Below are positions 52,204-64,000 of a stretch of DNA of 64,000 nt, piece after piece. This stretch comes from Siphlonurus alternatus (taxonomy: Eukaryota; Arthropoda; Insecta; Ephemeroptera; Siphlonuridae): positions 26,748,773 to 26,812,772 of the forward strand of contig OX463782.1 in the NCBI GenBank assembly GCA_949825025.1. The letters run 5' to 3'. The notes under the pieces were generated by a model. That model had not been told where the DNA came from, did not search any database, and was given only the letters and a program-made list of their open reading frames with translations. A program made the position numbers and the translations under genes. The stretch's first letter is position 1. Every line of letters starts with the position of its first letter.

Positions 52204-54028
52204 GTCTGCTTAAAATTGCTTAAAACGTTGTGATGTCATATTGTCTTATAAAAATTAACACGTAAGCATATAGAGAAAGGACTCTTATGTAACAGCATAT
52301 TTAACCTCAGCTTTGAGGGTTTTGAAGTCCTCAATTTTATTTTTTAATTTTGTATTACATTACTCGAAATTCTCTCTAATAAATAAAATTAAGAATGTCA
52401 TGCAGATTGTTCATGGTCTAACATTGCTTATAATAGTCTCAAGTTATTTACTATTATTATATTAAAAAGAAAAAAATTATATCTAGGTTGCTGACTACCT
52501 TTATATTATATATATTACCTCTACAGTTACTTCGTTAGTTGCATTATTCAAATCTCTGTCTTGATTTGTTCTCTGTCTGTACGAGCTCATCACGTTACTC
52601 GCGCTCAATTGCGAGTCACATCTTCTTCCTCCCCAGACTCTTGCTTCATCAGAAACCCTTTGTGACAGCCACCGTCATCGTGTGGTGGTGGTGCTAACAG
52701 CAAAGCCCATGCCTTTATGTCTCACAATTAGTTTTAAATCATTTTTATGTCAGAACAGAAGGATTTTTTGTAAGTAAATTATTTTATGAATCGTTTGCAG
52801 ATTTTTTTTTTATATATTTTTGCTGATATTTTTATTTTTTACTTTATCATTATTTCATTTTGTACTGATTTAAATTTGATTTAGTGAGATTTTATTATTA
52901 GATATTCTCTTTTGTCATATAATACATAATTTTTCTATTATTATAATGTCAGTAAATATTAATTGGATTAATTTAGAACATTTTTTTATAATAAAATAAT
53001 AGAAATATTATGTATGAATTCAATGCACGTATACCAAATATGTTTAAATAAAAATAATAAAATAATATGGAAATATGAGTATTTTTTATTTGAATGTTAA
53101 ATTTTACAAACAAATAGAAGTTTATCATTGTAACCTCTTTATAGATTTTTTTTGTATGTTAATGAATTCTTTTATTCTTAATTTAATTACTTCAGTGGTA
53201 CATTAAACATGTTAATTTTGTCCATGTTATACTTTCATTTGAAATCATATGGAAGATCAAAGGGCATTTCTCCATTTCTTATTGTCAAATAAATATCACA
53301 CTTCAAGGTCATTGAAATGTTACTTTTACCCAGTAAACGTATTCATTTTTATGAAGATAGGGGATTTTTTTTCAGGGGGAGATGGATGGAGGGTGACTAG
53401 AATAAGCTTCCCTTACCAAAAATATCAAACCTGTCTCTTATCTTTCTTTTTGATTTATAACTTAGAAAATAAAGTAGTGGTAATTTTATATGTCTCAACA
53501 TTTACATTCAAAAAATGACTATATGATGTGACATTTATTGCAAAAGTAGGCGTTCCATTATTATATAATAAAACATTTTACAAGCTAAATGTAACTGAAA
53601 TTTTTACACTTTGATTATATAATAATTCACTAAAGAATAAAATGAAAATCATTTCACATTATATAAAGGTCATGAAAATTTAAAATTTCACGCAGTATGG
53701 CTCACAGAATTTTGTATTGACAAAATTTATTCATTTTTATAGAGTTGATTAAACTGATAGAAAAGTTTATCCTTCTAGTAAGTATTTAAATTTATCTTCG
53801 TAACATAAATATCTCAAGAGTATATATTGTACATAATATATATTCTCTTTATTATCATTATTAAAAAAGAGTGCAATCATAAATTTTTATTACTAACAGT
53901 ATGACGTACTTGATGTATAAAAAGCTCTTTAAATTAAAATATCAATAATAAAAAAGATTTTTGTAACACAAAAAATAGTAATTTTATAATCTATATAAGT
54001 AATTTGACATTTCAGCTGGTTCAATAAA

Positions 54029-54110
54029 TGACGTCACAGGTGATTTGTAAGCTTAGAGACATATCTGTAATATATTTATATATAAGGTGGAAGCGTGTCA
54101 TACTACCACA
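54029..54110 (+). promoter_or_regulatory. Candidate core promoter: CRE, E-box and TATA box
   Basis: TGACGTCA at 54029-54036 (perfect CRE) is followed directly by CAGGTG (54037-54042, E-box). TATATAAGG at about 54079-54087 fits the TATA consensus and would place initiation near 54110. A (TC)n tract, a (GA)n tract and a consensus splice donor at 54600 follow. Each motif alone is common; the spacing makes a promoter plausible. Confidence 0.4.
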
Positions 54111-54214
54111 CCAAGGCATCTATACCAAAAGCAGCATACTGTTGGTTAGCTATACTGACTAGGCTAATAGAAAGTTGCAAGCTATAGCTAGTGAGTTCCA
54201 TAAGGAGTAAAGGC

Positions 54215-54215
<1 letters not shown>

Positions 54216-54273
<58 letters not shown>
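54216..54273. repeat. (TC)n microsatellite
   Basis: About 28 TC units within the putative leader that follows the 54.08-kb TATA box. Together with the (GA)n tract at 54448-54524 it forms an inverted pair that could fold in RNA. Confidence 0.95.
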
Positions 54274-54277
<4 letters not shown>

Positions 54278-54443
54278 GCGAGTTGCGAGCAAAGTTTTGA
54301 CAGCAAAGACGAATGCGAAAGTGGTGCGCGCATTTAAATCAATAAGAGCCGGTCGCTTCTCCTCTCTTCTATACGAGATACGATGCTGCTGATGTTGGGC
54401 CCGGGTTAATGGAGAGATGCGTGTAGCGCCACACGATGTCGTT

Positions 54444-54447
<4 letters not shown>

Positions 54448-54524
<77 letters not shown>
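54448..54524. repeat. (GA)n microsatellite
   Basis: About 38 GA units ending 9 bp before the ATG at 54533. GA tracts near starts are bound by GAGA-type factors in arthropods, but length variation alone could explain it. Confidence 0.95.
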
Positions 54525-54528
<4 letters not shown>

Positions 54529-54532
54529 GATA

Positions 54533-54599
54533 ATGAGGATGAATGCCGACTGGCTACCGCTCAGTTTCACTGATGCCATAGCTCTACTGATGTTCTACT
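54533..54599 (+). CDS. Candidate first coding exon, product not recognised
   Basis: ATG at 54533 opens 22 codons, MRMNADWLPLSFTDAIALLM then FY, ending at a consensus GTAAGT donor (54600). The peptide is hydrophobic and could begin a signal or membrane segment, or the exon could be untranslated leader: other ATGs occur upstream (for example near 54313). No matching downstream exon is in the window. Supported by the promoter-like motifs at 54029-54110. Confidence 0.25.
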
Positions 54600-54964
54600 G
54601 TAAGTCCTTTCTTCTTTTTTATTTAAGTAAAGAGAAAAAGTACTATAAAGAAATTTAACTCTTTGTGGGATTTTTTTCTTATTATAAAATTTATGATGTT
54701 TTTTTATAAAATAAAAAACTTTTTCTTTTGATTTTAAAGCTTTTCTTTTAACATCACGTACAATAAATATTAATGGAATTTATTAAACATTATACGCAAT
54801 GTCTTAAATGTTAGGATGTAAGTAAGTATAGTATAGCAAACAGGAAGATAACCATTGCAGGATTGTCAATAACTGCGGTTAGTGACATTTAAGTTAGGAT
54901 AAACATGGTTTTTGAGAAACCTGTGGTTTCCTTCCCTGGAGAATTACCCCTTTTGTGCCTCATA

Positions 54965-55296
54965 AAGGACAACATACATGAAAATTTTTTATTGCAGAAA
55001 TGAATAGAGGGTACCAAATTATGCTACTCTGAATTCTTTCAGATTTTTTTGAGACCAAGAACTATTTTTAAATAATTATTGAAAGTGCGGCCACGCCCCC
55101 TGGAGGCTTCAATAGGCGTCCAGTCTCTATCCTTTTTATTAAGGCTGCAGGGGTGCCAACTGAAATCACAGGACTTTCAATAATTATTTAAAAATAGTTC
55201 CGGGTCTTAAAAAAATCTGAACAAATTCAGAGTAGCATAATTTGGTACCCTCTATTCATTTCTGCAATAATTTTTTTTCATGTATGTTGTCCATTG
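54965..55296. mobile_element. Fold-back element, 'ATAGAGGG' family
   Basis: GGACAACATACATGAAAA at the left and the inverted form ending GTTGTCCATTG at the right. Arms of about 150 bp with GAAATGAATAGAGGGTACCA. Centre GCGGCCACGCCCCCTGGAGG as in 51865-52203. No coding frame. Confidence 0.8.
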
Positions 55297-56214
55297 CTTG
55301 AATTAATTAGATAAGGAAATATTTTATAAAATAATTAAAAGACTAATACAACATGCAAAGAAAATCATGGCACATAATTATATCGCTTTTACATAAATTT
55401 GTGTATAATATAAAAAAATAAATGAGGCTTCGTGTTTTCTAAAATATGACGATATAATTTCTTAAGCTTACAACATTTTTCCTTTTGAACTAAAGTTAAC
55501 ATAAGTGTCTTTAACTAAATTACAAGAATAACAAATTTTAAAATTGATTAACAACTTTGAGTGAGATTGTGTTATTTCTTTTGAAAGAAGGATGAAATTT
55601 TCTTTTTGAATGCATCTGCTTTGCAAACAGAATTTGCTCCTTTTTTTTTCTCTACTTGAATACTCGTGCTTACTAAACAGGCCAACAGTGCAGACAGCAA
55701 AGAAAAAAGCAACGCCAAGTGAAGTGTTGCGAGACTTTGAAAAAAAAAAACTTTTTTTTTTCTTCTTCCTTGACGCAAAAATAAACAAACGTTTCTTTAT
55801 TGCTTTTGCCAAGATTACAAATGTAAAAATTTTCTATAATTTTATCAGCATGTTGCTTATTTGCTTCACTGAATTTTTTTATTCTCTTTATTTATTTTCT
55901 TTCAATCTATAAGCTGATTAAGTTCTCTACAACTTTGAGAAAAAAATATATATATATATTTCTTTGACTTGTATATATATTATAAGGGATAAAAAAAAAA
56001 AGTTTATCGAATTAGTTTTTTTTTTCTTATATTATATAAGTTTGTATATAGTTGAATATATTAAATTTCAATGCGGATTTTATTCCTACTGTATATTATA
56101 ATGTTTGTTGCTTGTCACATACATATACACCTTAAACATGCAGTATAAGGTGGAGAGGGTGGTATAAGGAGACTGTTCTTCCTGAGATTAATATTAACTT
56201 GTTTATTTTAGATA

Positions 56215-56460
56215 ATAGAACATAAAGCCATTTCCCGGTTGCAGTCGGCACAAACGCAAGCAAACAGGCGTCAGTACTGTGTGTGGTGTGAATACTACGC
56301 CACGAGGTGATTTATGGACCAAGTTTGAGGTCGAGACGTTTCTATCTTAAGCCTTGCAGGCAGATTAATGTTGCAAAACAACCGCACGCTACTTTACTAC
56401 TATACTCTTGGTGTTCATACTTGGAACTTGCCATTGCTGAAATTGCTTAATGTTCAAAAT
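56215..56460. other. Mixed-composition island, function unknown
   Basis: About 240 bp less AT-rich than its surroundings, without a long frame. Candidate conserved non-coding or leader sequence; nothing specific recognised. Confidence 0.25.
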
Positions 56461-57224
56461 GCCTTAAAGCTATAGATATTATTATTATTATATAATTTAT
56501 ATGTATGAAAAGCGTGAACGCTTCATATTTTATGCTTATATGATATACCTTATAATATAATATATTTAAATGTGTTTTAAGAGAAATTAGATTATATATA
56601 AACTGCCTGTATTGAGAATAGTTTTTTAATGCCATTAATAATTACATACATGATATTATCAGTACATATTTTTTTTTTATAAATGAGTAATATTTATGTT
56701 TTTTTTTTCATTTGTGTATTGTAATGAGAAATTTAATGAGTTTAATTATCATTTAAAAAAATGTAATGAAATTTCAATAAAAAAGTATTTAAAGTTTTTT
56801 TTTTTAAATCCAAAGCAAACAACATTTTTACATACTTTTTTTTAAACAATGTTATTGTTCAATTATTTTATTATGATGAAAAATTTTGAGTTGAAGAATT
56901 AACAGCAAAATATAATACAAAACCCAATATTAGATAATTTTGATAAACGCAAGGTTTTAAAGAAAAAAAAATATATATATTTTTTTTTAAAATCAGAATA
57001 CTCCTAAACGGGAGACAGGGTGGGAGATGCTTTCAAATTACAGTTTCAATAATATTGAGAATTTTTTTATTTAATTTTGTTTTTATTTATATTTGTTTCG
57101 TATATGTTTGTGTGTTTCTCACTGTTTCTGCATGCATGTAAAAAGTTGAACCATTGAGAGGTATAGCTATAGAGTAGTTACAGCTGAAAACTCTGAAACA
57201 CAAGTTGCATGATCTTAATTAAAT

Positions 57225-57228
<4 letters not shown>

Positions 57229-57300
<72 letters not shown>
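57229..57300. repeat. (GA)n microsatellite followed by G run
   Basis: About 35 GA units followed by GGGGGGG. Confidence 0.95.
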
Positions 57301-57306
<6 letters not shown>

Positions 57307-58689
57307 AATGTATGAACAGACGAGTGCTTGCAATATGTGATTTCTTTATTGCAACACTTCAGACAACATTTCAAACACACTTGATGGTATAATTTATATT
57401 TTTATACTTTTTATGCACACCGGCTGTCACATAAATATTTCTAAACTTTGTACAAAATAAGTTATTAATAAGTAATTAATTTTTATCCTCTGAATGGCAG
57501 GAAATTGTACACCGACGATCATAAAATTTACCGTAACGCCGAGGATTTTTATTTTTTTATCAGTTTAACAATCATAGCATCTGCCTTTTTAAATCTTCAT
57601 GCCTTTGCATGTATTGAACCAGTTCAAGACACACATACAATCAAATGTTGTACGCTCATAATATATACACGTTCCATCAGAAGATTTAATAATGTTTGCG
57701 TATCCACGAAGCATAACGACTAAAAGGTTGTCAACGGACATGATATAATGATTTTTTAAGAGAGTATAGTAACTTCACTGTATTTTAAATACGTTTTTCA
57801 TTGGTTATAAAACTGCTTGTGGTGACTAGTTGCTATTAGCATAATCTTAAATCCTTAATTTACTAAGAGCAACAGTTCAATGACTTGTTATTTTTATTGC
57901 TCTCTTTTAATTTGTTTCTTTTGTATTTTAATTGCTTGATAATGACATTGGATAAACAAAGACTTAAATCGTTAGAAAAGATTCACAATAAGAGTCTTCT
58001 GTGCTGCGTTTTTATACATAAATATTTATATGAAACAAAATCTAAGCGATGTTTTTCTAATGTTTCTTGAGGCTTAAAATTCAGTAGTGTCAGATTATTT
58101 AGGAAATAACAAAACAAAGGTAGATATTTTATATGATAGGTATTTAATATACGTGCAACTTAACGCTTGTTTTGTTTTATTGACTAACTTTCTTGATGTG
58201 TTTCTTCTAGTATATTTTTGTCAAAATATTAGTAATGAGTCAGCTTAAAAAAAAATTCCGTGTCAAAATGTAAAAATGTATGATTTAATACTAATTAGTA
58301 ATTATATTCTATAATTTTGTTATCAAGATATTATAATGATGCATGGGTATTATATACAGGGTATATATATTGTAAAATCAGATAAAAATCAACTTTAATT
58401 AAATGCTTAAAAAGCTGCACCTAAGAGGTACTAAATACTGCACTGTGATTGGTTCACGGCTTTTAGTGACTTTTTACCACACGGTAAAATTTGGTTTCAA
58501 TCCTGCGCGGAAATATTATACCACGCGGCTTTTGGGTCCACCTTTAACCTTTCTTCCTTCGTATTAATTTTTTAGCAAACGCAATGATAAATTATTTTAT
58601 TTTTATACATTATATAAAATTCCTTTCATAATACACATATTAAATAAATGCGTGGAATTTATCTGAAAATATAAGTTGTAAAGTATAGA

Positions 58690-58870
58690 GATTATATTTA
58701 TTTGAGGGTATCACGCGATCACCTGTTGACCCCCGTCAGTCCAGTGACACGATGAGAGGTGTCAAATGGCTACGATCTAGAGAGATCAATATACCTGCCA
58801 GATCTTCGCTTCATCAAATTTGAAGGGCGCACGTGCATGCGTAATGTACCTGCATGGGAGAACTTCTCAT
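58690..58870. other. Mixed-composition island, function unknown
   Basis: Includes CACGCGATCACCTGTTGACC near 58711 and GCACGTGCATGCG near 58829 (an E-box, CACGTG). No long frame. Possibly regulatory. Confidence 0.25.
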
Positions 58871-59769
58871 TTGATTTAACATACAATATAAACAATTGAT
58901 GTCAATATTTTGGAAACGAAGATAACATTTGGAGACGTACATTTATGTTTAACATACAAAAGAAAAAATAAAGAAACTTACTGCTATTGTGGTGAGACTG
59001 AGAATGAATTGTAATGCGGAGTTTGTTTTTAGGTACCGTATCAAATTAAGTATATAAAAAAAAAGTATGAGTTCTCTTGTTTCTGGCCGATGGATAAAAA
59101 GTAACACCCGGCTGCAAAGACTTTCTATTACTTTTAAGGAGAACTAATTCTATTTTTTAACAGTGCAGGGTAAATGTTAAACTAAGTCTTTGCAAATCGG
59201 ATATTTGTACTTTCCCTAAAAAGAGAATATGTAATATATACTGTATAGTTTTTATTCATGTAGATGATAATAAAATAAATAAATAATCTGTTATACATAT
59301 TTTTAGTATAAAGTATATTTTATATCATTTATATCATAATATATTAAATAGCATTTAAGTTTTAGTTATATTTTCAACAAAACTTTGAGTTCGAGTGTAT
59401 GATATCCAGTTACTCTACTTTATTCTGCAGACAATACTGTATTATTATTATTATTTCTAGTCATTATATTATCTTCCTATAGCTATTATTATTAAGCTCA
59501 TTTTACTAAAATCAACTGTATACTCATGGTGTTTATATTAAGGTCTCGTATATCAAGTATATATGTGAGGGATTTAAATGTCGATATTTACTATAACAGC
59601 AGAATTTTACACATTCAGTCAGAGTTTGGTTCTCTACAGTGAAATGAGAGCTATAATACGTTGGCGTTGGCTCCCTCTGCTGCTACTAAAGTTTATTATG
59701 ATTCCTCTCACACAGTCAGTTGCTAATGGAAGTCTCCTATATATACTCTCAATGCACTGATTTCTTCCT

Positions 59770-59771
<2 letters not shown>

Positions 59772-59850
<79 letters not shown>
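59772..59850. repeat. (AT)n microsatellite
   Basis: About 39 AT units followed by CACACA. Confidence 0.95.
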
Positions 59851-59856
<6 letters not shown>

Positions 59857-61792
59857 ACTCAATATATGCTACTCCTATATAGTTCTGTATATAGATAAAT
59901 ATATATAAATGAAAAGCTATACTTGTAATAGCAAGTATCTTTTATTACTTTAGTTTTAAAAATGTTCACTGATGGACTGACTATTATGTATAGTTTTAGT
60001 AAATGTTAGCCTAGTTATTCAAAAAGAACAAAAGACTTTATATATAAAATAGTTTTTGTTGTAATGATTTGTCTAATGGATATTATGTGGTAACTTCTAT
60101 TTTAACAAGTTCTTCTTTTAGTGTTATACATATGGAATTTGTAAAGTTGTGTCTGTTTTAATAAAAGGAGTATTTTCTATTCATTCGTAGACTTTGTAGT
60201 AAAATTAAACATATATTTAAATGTAGACTTGCAAATTTTACACTATATATAATGTAGGTGTAGTTGTTATATATATAAATATATATATAAAATGTAAAGT
60301 AAGCCTAAAAGGATATATTATACAAGCTTTGTTCAGTAACGTACGTTTGTACTAATTAAAAGCAATCTACTAGTAAAGTGTAATACTTATTTTTTATTAT
60401 AAACAAATAAGGGGCTAAAGTGATATTATTACTTAAATGAATTACTGAATCAGTTTTCACAATTAAAAATCTAATGTATATAGAAAGACATTGAATTGGC
60501 AACATTATGACGTAAAAAAATAAGGAGCGTTAAGAGTTCCAGCCGCACTTGATTCGATAGAGTTAGATGAGATGATATGGAGAATAGAAAAATAATTAAG
60601 ATTAAATCCATATCCCCCTCATAAAATTAAATTTCAGCATCACAAATTTGAAAAAATGCACATGGCATAAAAGATATACTAAAAAGGTTATCATGCAGTT
60701 TTTCTCTTGTCGAAAATTATACCAAAATTAATTTCTGTTTGCATTTTTATAACAATTAAAAAATAAATAAGTAAAATAAATTCGGAGTACCCACAAACAA
60801 GGAGCCTCGCATTTTTTATTACTTGTAATGTGAATATTTTGTATTAAATCCATTAATAATATAAATCTTAATATTTATGGTTACAATATACCGTAAAGAG
60901 AATAAACTTATGTGAATTTGTTTAGCGTTGCAACTGCAAAATACAAGATAATTGTAAAACTGTTGCTCAATCATCGTTACGTTGAGTCGTATAATCTTTT
61001 TTATGGACTTCTTTGATTACTTAGTCATCGCCGAGACAAGATAGAAACCAATGATGACTACGGTACATTTGAATGCTATTTTACGAGTGTATGTCGCCAA
61101 CACTTCAAGTACACTTGTCGCAGTAAAATTGTCATTAAACCTTATTATGTAATGTACTAGAAAATGGAATAGGAAAAAATCAACGTAAAGTAACTACAAA
61201 TTGGGAAAAAAAATTATATTGCATTTATTATTTTTGTTCAAGATAATATGTAGTAATATATTATTTATACGAATAGAACAGAGTTAGTGCAGTGCGAGTG
61301 CAACATTGAATTGATAAATTCAATTTTTCGTGAATTTGATCATTTTCCTTTATTTATAAAACTAAAAAGTTATAGTACATTTTTTTTTATCTTAATGCAA
61401 AATGTATTAAATAAACATATAGATGGTCTTTAGACAGCAAAAATAAATTAAGTTATTTCTTGTATATATTATATAATTTTTATTTTATTCAAATGATTTA
61501 GTTTTTTGTTAGTATTTTTTTTTCTTCGGAGAATTAACATCTGATTCTTACTGTGCATATTTTATTCTAGTCTAGAAAAGTTCTCTATTTGACTCTTACA
61601 TATTTATGGACTTGTATAGTAAAAACTCAACAATTGTTCTGATCTCAACGCAATTTCAGCACCAAAACTGACTTGAGCTTCAAGACGTTACATTGTCACT
61701 GTAACATGTATAACCTGCTCTATTTGGGTGCTAAAGTTAAGTTGTTTTACCACATACCAAAATGATCAGAAAGGTGGTGAAAAATTAAATTA

Positions 61793-62322
61793 ACGGACAA
61801 CCTTCATGTAAAATTTTTATTGCATATTTAGATAGAGGACCTCGAGTTATGTATATGTATGTATTTTTCAGATTTTTTTTGAACCCTCTAAAGGTGGATT
61901 CACATGGCGATTTCTATCATGCGGCGCAATGCGAATAATGCGCACTTGCTGAGACATATATTGGCGGCCATATTTGGTGATTAAAAAAAGAAAAGAGCAT
62001 CGCAATTAACGCGATTTCGCTGCCGCAACTTGGCTAATTCGCTCGCCGCGTAGAATATCACAGCTTGTGTGACAAAATCGCGTCGCATCGCCGTTGTCAC
62101 CATCTGAATCCGCCTTAACACGCTCAAAATCGAGGGGAAGGATGCTGTAACGTCATAGTCATGCCACGCATTTTTCCATGCTTAATTGTGTGTTAAATAA
62201 TTGCATGACTATACGACATCACAGCGTTTTGCAGCTTGCAGCATGATTTTAAGAGTGCTAGAGGGTCTTAAAAAAATATTGACAAATATGCAATTAAAAA
62301 ATTTCATGAAGGTTGTCCATTG
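61793..62322. mobile_element. Fold-back element of the 'GGACAAC' type with a second fold-back nested in it
   Basis: Outer ends GGACAACCTTCATG and inverted ATGAAGGTTGTCCATTG, with GATAGAGGACC as a worn form of the family core. The middle, about 61889-62118, is a separate inverted-repeat unit with ends AAGGTGGATTCACATGG and the inverted GATTCAGATGG-type copy, and GC-rich arms with GCGGCGCAATGCGAATAA. The outer element carries the nested unit, so it is the older insertion. Confidence 0.65.
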
Positions 62323-64000
62323 TATGATTGTACAATCTGATAATTTTTTTAAAATAGTTTTACTGTTGAAATTAAGAATACAGTTTTACCAAGGCCAGAA
62401 GCCTTATGGGTAGGTGCTACATAGTGTTCAATTTCACTGTTGAAATGCAAAGTTCTAATGTATTATCAAACAGGTTTAATTTTATTTAAAAGTTTTATTG
62501 TTAAAATAAAGAAAATAATAGGTTTGATTTCAAATTTCAATTGTATTATGCATGCATATATAGCAATAAAATGATAACAAAAATGGTTTTATCATAAAAA
62601 ACGTAATTCTGTTTAATTGAAAACATAAGTATTCAATATTTCAATCAATGTCACACAAGTTTAGTGAAGTGTTTTTGAAAATAGATTGATCAACAGATGA
62701 TATGTTGATAAATTTTGTTTATTGGTGCGCACCGATAGAAGTTGGATATAATTTCTCCTCCATCCATATATAGCTCCAAAGTACGGTATGTATATTTTTT
62801 AAGTACTTGCCAGCACGCATACGGTCGAAATACGACGTGCTTCAAAAATTATATACTATACAAGTCCATTTGAAGTTATTATAAAACACATAAAAAAGCA
62901 TGAAGTATCCTCTTGAAAAAATGTTTCGTGAACGTATTTAAATTAGTTTTATAAAATACAAAAAAAAAAAAATGTAGAAATGAACTCATATATATACCTT
63001 AATATACAAATATAGTTCTTTCACTCTATCTCTTTCTCTATATAAGTTATGTTTTTTACGTATTTTTTTTTATTTGAGGTCATAAAAAAAGAGAAGTGTG
63101 TATCTCAAGCTGTAAAAGTAAATGCATATTGTACTCTTTACAATACAAACTCTAAAAAAAAGGGAGTGGAAAGAGATTTTCTCATCAAAAAAAGAGAAAA
63201 ATAGAAGCTATTTTTTATTGTTACTAGTGCTCTTGTGTTGCGTGCAATGATGTAGAATCATTGTTGTGATAATCCAAACAAAATTATACTCTCAGCCTTG
63301 TATCTCTTTTTGAAAGTAAAAGAGAGAAATAACACTAAAGAGTGAGTTACAAAATCTTTTGTCAACGTTGTATAAATATACACATACAGTATATGATACA
63401 GAATTGTGTAGGTCTACATGCTATTAACTTGATGAACGACAATGATTATTTAAAGTACAAAACAAACAATGAACACTATAAGGTTAATATTGTTGTTTGC
63501 TGATTATTTAAAAACTCCCTATATGATGAAAAAAAAAAGAGTATGTAAAATTCTTATAAATACATTGGAATATAAAATAAATAATAAAATATATATGTTA
63601 ACTTGCAAACAAAATTTCAACCATGATACGAAAGAAAGAAAACCATAAAAAATATATGCTATATTACAAAGAAGATAATCACACAGATAAACAGCTTTTT
63701 CATTAATTAACCGTGGTTAGTGTGAATGAGTTATGCTTACTCAAACCTGGTTAATATAGTGAGAAAACTAGTTATCTTGATTCTTTCTCGTATCTTCGTG
63801 AATCGTGCTTGCAATTTTTACAGGAACTCAGTAGTAGAACTTTGTTTAATATCGAGGAGCTGTATAAATTTTAAAATATTATTATTATTTTTTTTTACCT
63901 TCCAGCGTACTTCTTTTAATTTTAGTAATAAAAAAACTGAATAAAAAAATAATTGGATGTGATATTCTAGACAGGTTGTTAAACTATAATGTTTAACACT
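62323..64000. other. AT-rich intergenic DNA, nothing recognised
   Basis: Poly-A and poly-T runs and short frames without conserved motifs. No gene, RNA or transposon end could be supported. Confidence 0.55.

Noticed and set aside
47521..57300. Regular repeats considered as CRISPR-like arrays
   Set aside because: They are dinucleotide microsatellites without spacers, in animal DNA.
59578..59760. 60-codon frame with a hydrophobic stretch
   Set aside because: No strong start context, splice signal or recognisable motif, and it sits next to an (AT)n tract.

Overview
This window is animal nuclear DNA: multi-exon genes with GT/AG introns, mostly 70-600 bp, are set in AT-rich sequence crowded with microsatellites, fold-back MITEs and CR1/L2-like LINEs. 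A fragment near 46.9-47.1 kb resembles a repeat I remember as common in arthropod genomes, so an arthropod is my best guess. I hold that weakly, because nothing else in the window fixes the phylum.

The first 37 kb hold four housekeeping genes packed head-to-head and tail-to-tail: GTF3C1 (-, 669-17135, 3' end outside the window), ARV1 (+, 17520-22450), a THAP4-type nitrobindin (-, 22453-25827) and CPSF2 (+, 26185-37103). Two divergent pairs share intergenic stretches of 384 and 357 bp, which are presumed bidirectional promoters. The convergent ARV1/nitrobindin pair has stop codons 2 bp apart. I built the exon models by hand from conserved protein blocks and phase-consistent GT/AG junctions. 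The products are unrelated in pathway: RNA polymerase III promoter recognition, ER sterol/lipid homeostasis, a haem-binding beta barrel, and mRNA 3'-end processing. The clustering therefore looks architectural rather than functional.

The introns are transposon-rich. They hold a TA-flanked pogo/Tigger-like element (2626-5047), a hAT-like element with an 8-bp target duplication (15409-16511), a decayed LINE in ARV1 and a long-ORF LINE in CPSF2. They also hold several TTAA-bounded fold-back elements.

From 37.1 to 64 kb no complete gene is recognisable. The region is AT-rich with fold-back elements and long (AT)n, (TC)n and (GA)n tracts. It is broken by short stretches of more mixed base composition near 44.5-44.8, 47.8-48.0, 48.45-48.7, 50.6-50.8, 52.55-52.7, 54.0-54.6, 56.2-56.4 and 58.7-58.9 kb. 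Two of these look like first exons on the + strand (47.86-47.97 and about 54.11-54.60 kb). This could be the 5' regulatory region of a large gene to the right of the window, but that is inference.
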